64,000 bases of DNA from Stromatinia cepivora (lineage: Eukaryota > Ascomycota > Leotiomycetes > Helotiales > Sclerotiniaceae). Position 1 is the first letter of the stretch. Each line of letters opens with the position of its first letter. The position numbers were made by a program, and so were the translations under genes. Where the stretch lies: positions 2,108,001 to 2,172,000 of the forward strand of contig RCTD01000006.1 in assembly GCA_014898415.1 (NCBI GenBank). Direction: 5' to 3'. Of this stretch, positions 59,881-64,000 are shown piece by piece. The notes under the pieces were generated by a model. That model saw nothing but the letters and a program-made list of their open reading frames with translations, did no database searches and was not told the origin of the DNA.

Positions 59881-62800
59881 TCCTATTATTTATATTTTGT
59901 AGATTGAAGAAGGATCAGAAATATTCGAACTTTTGTTTTATAAGGTTCTTGATGAGCCCATCAACAATTATATCGATGATCGATAGATAAATTATATAAA
60001 AGTTCTCTTTTGAATATTTTTAATGTAATTATATATTTTGGATATCGATATAATATAGTTTCGTAATAATTCATTCATTCTCATCAACTATTAATCTGAT
60101 CGTTTGCTAATTGTCATAAAAAATCGTTATAGGTTCTTTTATTACTAGATCGATCTCTTTTAAGAAATATAAGATTGCTATAGTTTCTTTTGATGTACGC
60201 TTGATTCCAAGAAGCTTTGTTTCGATAATCGAGATGGTCATAGTGTTTTACTTGGACGTTTTCTATATGATTAAACTATCGAAAAAGGATATAATGTATT
60301 TTTGGGATGATTAACGAATATCTGGATTATCTGTAAAAGAAATGTTTAAGAAGACGAAAAGTTATAATATTTGATCACCACTATATTGAATTACGAGATA
60401 TTTTGTATTCCATAAATATTATAAACAGTGATCGATAGCTTTTATATAATCGTTCGATAGATTAATCAAATAATGACTTAATTACAAAACAACGAATGAT
60501 ATATCCGCTCTTATAATAATTGTAGTATATAATATTGAATCTACTTTCTTTTGATATATTTTTATAATATATATAAAAACTTAACCCTGATTTTTCTGAA
60601 ATATTATTATCAAAAGCAATATATTTGCTATTCCATTTGTTGTTTTGAATTTCTTAGTAATCTTCTCAATATATATATCATGAATTAGCTATAACTTTTT
60701 CTTGAATCGATCACAAAGTATATGTATACCCAGAAACCATTTAGTATTTCCTAGGTCTCATAGCTTATATACAGTTTTGATTCCCTTGATGATTTTTGTG
60801 GCAATTGATTCGTTTTTCTTATAATAAATGATCTGAATGTCGTTTACAAAGAAAAGAATTATAATGGTATACTCTGGATTAATATATAAATACAGTTCTT
60901 TTTTATATTATATTAATTCTAATTTCTCGAACATCTGAATGAAATCCCTAAACTATATAGCTAAGGAATCTTGTAGATTATACAAAACTTAATCGATTAT
61001 AACATTTTTGTTTGGGATTTTATATTCATCAAATAGATAGTATACAATTGGGGTATCAGAAGGATCGCATAAAGTATTGACGAAGGTGTTGATTATATTG
61101 TATTGTTTTGTTTTGAGATTGTATTTAACAATAATTGTTATTACAATTCAGAATGATCGATTTGCTAATGTAATAGTATAAATAGTTTCAATAATACTTT
61201 TAGCCTGGAGATCTCTTTGTATTATTAAATGTAAACAATAATAAATAATTAGATCTTGATTATTGTATTTATATATAAATATTTATTGAAGGGGGATCGG
61301 TTTTGAAGATTCCAATCCAAAATCGATTTCATGCTAGGTTTTCCTAGCCTTAAGGTTATTAACCTTAAAATTGCAATTCTATTTGAATCAATATCCTATT
61401 TAATGATTTTCTAATTGATAATAAAAACAAAGTAATTTTGAAGCTACAAATATATGAATTCAAAGAAGTAATATTATCTGTAATCCATTGATTGTAGATT
61501 AAATAAAAGACAGTAATGGTTTTGCTTTAATTCTAATAATGATTATATTATAAATTATTACAAATTGAGAATATTTTTTTATATTATCTATTCTTTATTG
61601 ATCAAGCCAGAATATAAAATGAAAATTGTTTAAATAAGGTAATCTCATTGAATTTGTTCTTTGAAATATAACAATTCCTATATAAAATCCAGTATTAGGA
61701 TTGTTCCCTTAATAACATTACTGTATATACAATTGCTTTTATATATATACTGATTATTCTGGGATGCGAAAGTTAGATAACTTTTGGAAGAAAGATAACT
61801 CCAAATAGTAATCGTATAATTGAAACTTAAATGGATTGATTTAAGTTCTGAGTATTTCAATCTTTATAATACAAGTTCTTTTAGATATTTGTTTGAGATT
61901 ATGAATCCACGAATTCTCTATGAATTGATCAAATGAATATATAGGGCGTAATAATCTTTATAATAACTGGATTTCCTTTATAGAATACTTTAATTGATTA
62001 TTCTAATATATATATTTCCTTTTGGAATATTGAGATTGATCAATTGAAATAATCTTTAAATCATTTTCATATATACTACAAAGAACTTCAATAATACAAC
62101 TAATAAGTTTATATTTTATATTCCCTATATCTGTGACGAACCCAACGAGCGTTTAGAGATCAACCTTAGAATTAAAAGCTACAGAGCTAAAGAAAGTATG
62201 CTACGAAGCTATATATATGATCGACTCGGAACTTAATATCGTACTAATCCGATCGTATGTAATCATATATATCTTATAATATTATTCTCCCCTTTTAAAG
62301 AATTCACCTCAAATTTATTTTAAATGAATGATTTAAGTACAAAATGATCATTAATCTTCTTTTGATAAAAATTCCTAATATGTAGATTGTATTACAATCA
62401 ACGAATATATATTCATTGTATCATTTATCTCCTTCAAACGATCTTCAAAATATCGGCTATTGATCATCTTTCCAAGGTTCTTATTATTGTTGTTTTCGGA
62501 TTCAATAATCAGTATAATAACCAATATAGACTTTTATCGATTTCGGGTTTCTTGATATAGGTTTAATGGATATATTTGTATTTAATAAGAATTATTTCTA
62601 TATTATATATATTTATTTTATTTATACAAAAGAGTTCTTTCAGAAGGGGAAAACTCGGGCATTTGTATATAGGGTAGAATTAAAATACAATCGGGTTTGT
62701 TTGGTTGAGTATCAAAAGGGCTAAAAATACTAATGATATTAAGATTGCTAATATCTATTGAATTGTAGTTCTGAGAGTAAGATGGATTCTGTAATATATA

Positions 62801-64000
62801 TAGGGCTTTAGGCTTATTAGAATAAAATGATACAAGAAATCCATTCGTTGTATAAATAGTTAGTTGTTATATGATCTGAATAAAGTTGGGATAGGAATGG
62901 AGAAGAGAAAGTTATTAAGAAAGACGATTTCTAAGAGTAATATTGAGTTTATTGTGAAAGATTGAGATTTTATTCGAATTGGGTTAATTCTGATTTTTAG
63001 CTTTGTAAAGGGTTCTTTCGAATTTTGTAATATAGGTATATAAAGAATCGGTTTCTTATTTGAAAGTGAATAATTTATCTTCGGCTTCTTGAATTTTATT
63101 CGGATTGTTGTAAATGTATATGAATTGATTCAGAATTGTTGTATGATTTAAGAGAATGTTTTGATTAAAAAAAGAAAGCTGAAATAGTATTATAATTTAT
63201 ATATGAAATTCGAGATTGAAATAAATATAATAAAATTGAATTGTAGAGTTGTTGATCGTAGTGTTATCTATTTGTAGTTTCATTTGAATCGAAGGAAATT
63301 AGGTATCGAATTTTTGAGAGTTACTATTGAATTTTTTAGGATCAGGAAGAAAAGGTTTCGGATAAAAAGGAGTATAAACAATAGAAGTATGTTCGAAAAT
63401 CAGGGAATGTAGAAACGAGATTTTATTTTGCTAATGAGTCATTTTGCTATGAAGTTCTGCAATCGCGAGGTTTATTGAATCGTAATTCATAATTTAGAAA
63501 TTAAGAATAAGAAAAAAGACAATATTTTTGAATAATATTAAGAAGATTTATATATAAATGAGTGAGTATAAATATATATCTAGAATAGGAACAAACGGAA
63601 TATATATGAGTATAAATATATATTATTTTATTTCTTATTTGGAAGAGTTTTTAATAATATAACGAATCCAATGAATGTTTAGAAATCAATCTTAGAATTA
63701 AAAGCTACAGAATTAAAGAGAGTGTGCTACGAAGCTATATATATGATCGGCTCGGAGCTTAGTACCGTACTAGTCCGATCGTACGCGATCACGTGTATCT
63801 CGTGACAATATCAATATATTCAATAAAATCGGGATCTGTATTATTATTATAAGCATCTCCTTGAACAATATTAATATCTTTATCTATAAAATATAATTGC
63901 TTCTTAATAAAAGAATCGACTTCTTTAGTTTCTCCAATAAAAAGATTAATCGATATTTGTATATCTTCATTATATACCTTATTCTTACTATCTAAAAGAT
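59880..64000 (-). mobile_element. Third Ty1/Copia remnant, interrupted by a gag-only element, runs off the window
   Basis: Minus strand, pieces 64000-63808 and 62131-59880. Readable: FIKKQLYFIDKDINIVQGDA at the right edge (spacer between integrase and RT), RDLQAKSIIETIYTITLANR (61200), TKQYNIINTFVN (61090), YTIIILFFVNDIQIIYYKK (60850, active-site box mutated to FVND), TKWFLGIHIL (60740), RNase H (NTKYLVIQYSGDQ at 60390, TIFYDN at 60100) and the C-terminal VDGLIKNLIKQKFEYF (59930). It differs in sequence from the other two Copia copies, so three families are present. Confidence 0.9.
62132..63807 (-). mobile_element. Gag-only LTR retrotransposon, copy 2, 1676 bp
   Basis: Same family and exactly the same length as the copy at 53501: LTRs 62132-62281 and 63658-63807 (150 bp each), perfect ATATC duplication (62127-62131 and 63808-63812), minus-strand purine tract beside the left LTR, and a homologous gag interior (e.g. 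the segments beside 62641 and 63061 match 53999 and 54421). Inserted in the pol gene of the third Copia remnant. Confidence 0.93.

Noticed and set aside
59622..59990. 122-codon plus-strand frame
   Set aside because: Its right part is antisense to the C-terminal end of the third Copia pol.

Overview
The window is nuclear DNA of a filamentous ascomycete (Pezizomycotina; Leotiomycetes is a guess, not shown by the sequence). Genes carry short GT-AG introns of about 45-185 bp, the encoded housekeeping proteins are fungal (DPP5, prohibitin-2, CstF64/Rna15, GINS Sld5, fused PurK-PurE ADE2, spliceosomal U6), and every mobile element is extremely AT-rich, with glutamine and tryptophan codons turned into stops. 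That is the signature of repeat-induced point mutation (RIP). Gene-bearing DNA and AT-rich DNA alternate with sharp borders.

Layout. 1-21.2 kb is a gene-bearing block: 3'-truncated DPP5 (-), PHB2 (-) divergent from CSTF2 (+), then a run of short, mostly intronless genes of unknown function, several with a PPxY motif (6.5-15.3 kb). One of these, tryptophan-rich, is broken at an A7 run. GINS SLD5 (-), a U6 snRNA gene (-) with what looks like a spliceosomal intron, and a repeat-rich Asn/Ser/Thr protein gene (+) follow. 21.5-45.05 kb is an AT-rich block: an 11.1-kb Ty3/Gypsy element with 291-bp LTRs and a large extra reading frame after pol, a 5.5-kb Ty1/Copia element with 166-bp LTRs, and a 1.84-kb pogo/Fot1-like DNA transposon. 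45.07-46.93 kb is a single well-preserved gene, ADE2, isolated in repeats. 47.1-64 kb is a second AT-rich block of nested insertions: a 2.3-kb LTR element whose left LTR holds a solo Gypsy LTR, pogo-related elements, two more Copia remnants, another solo LTR and two same-length 1676-bp elements consisting only of LTR-gag-LTR, each inserted into a Copia pol gene.

How it fits together. The genes show no shared pathway. The repeat blocks record a layered history that can be read base by base: perfect target-site duplications flank five insertions (AAAAC, TTATT, ATATC, ATTTA and TA), and the 291-bp Gypsy family leaves a 4-bp ATAT duplication at all three of its sites, one of which can be checked against an empty paralogous site in the window. 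Most promising for novelty are the gag-only LTR elements, the ~860-codon extra frame of the Gypsy element, the U6 intron and the broken Trp-rich gene family member.
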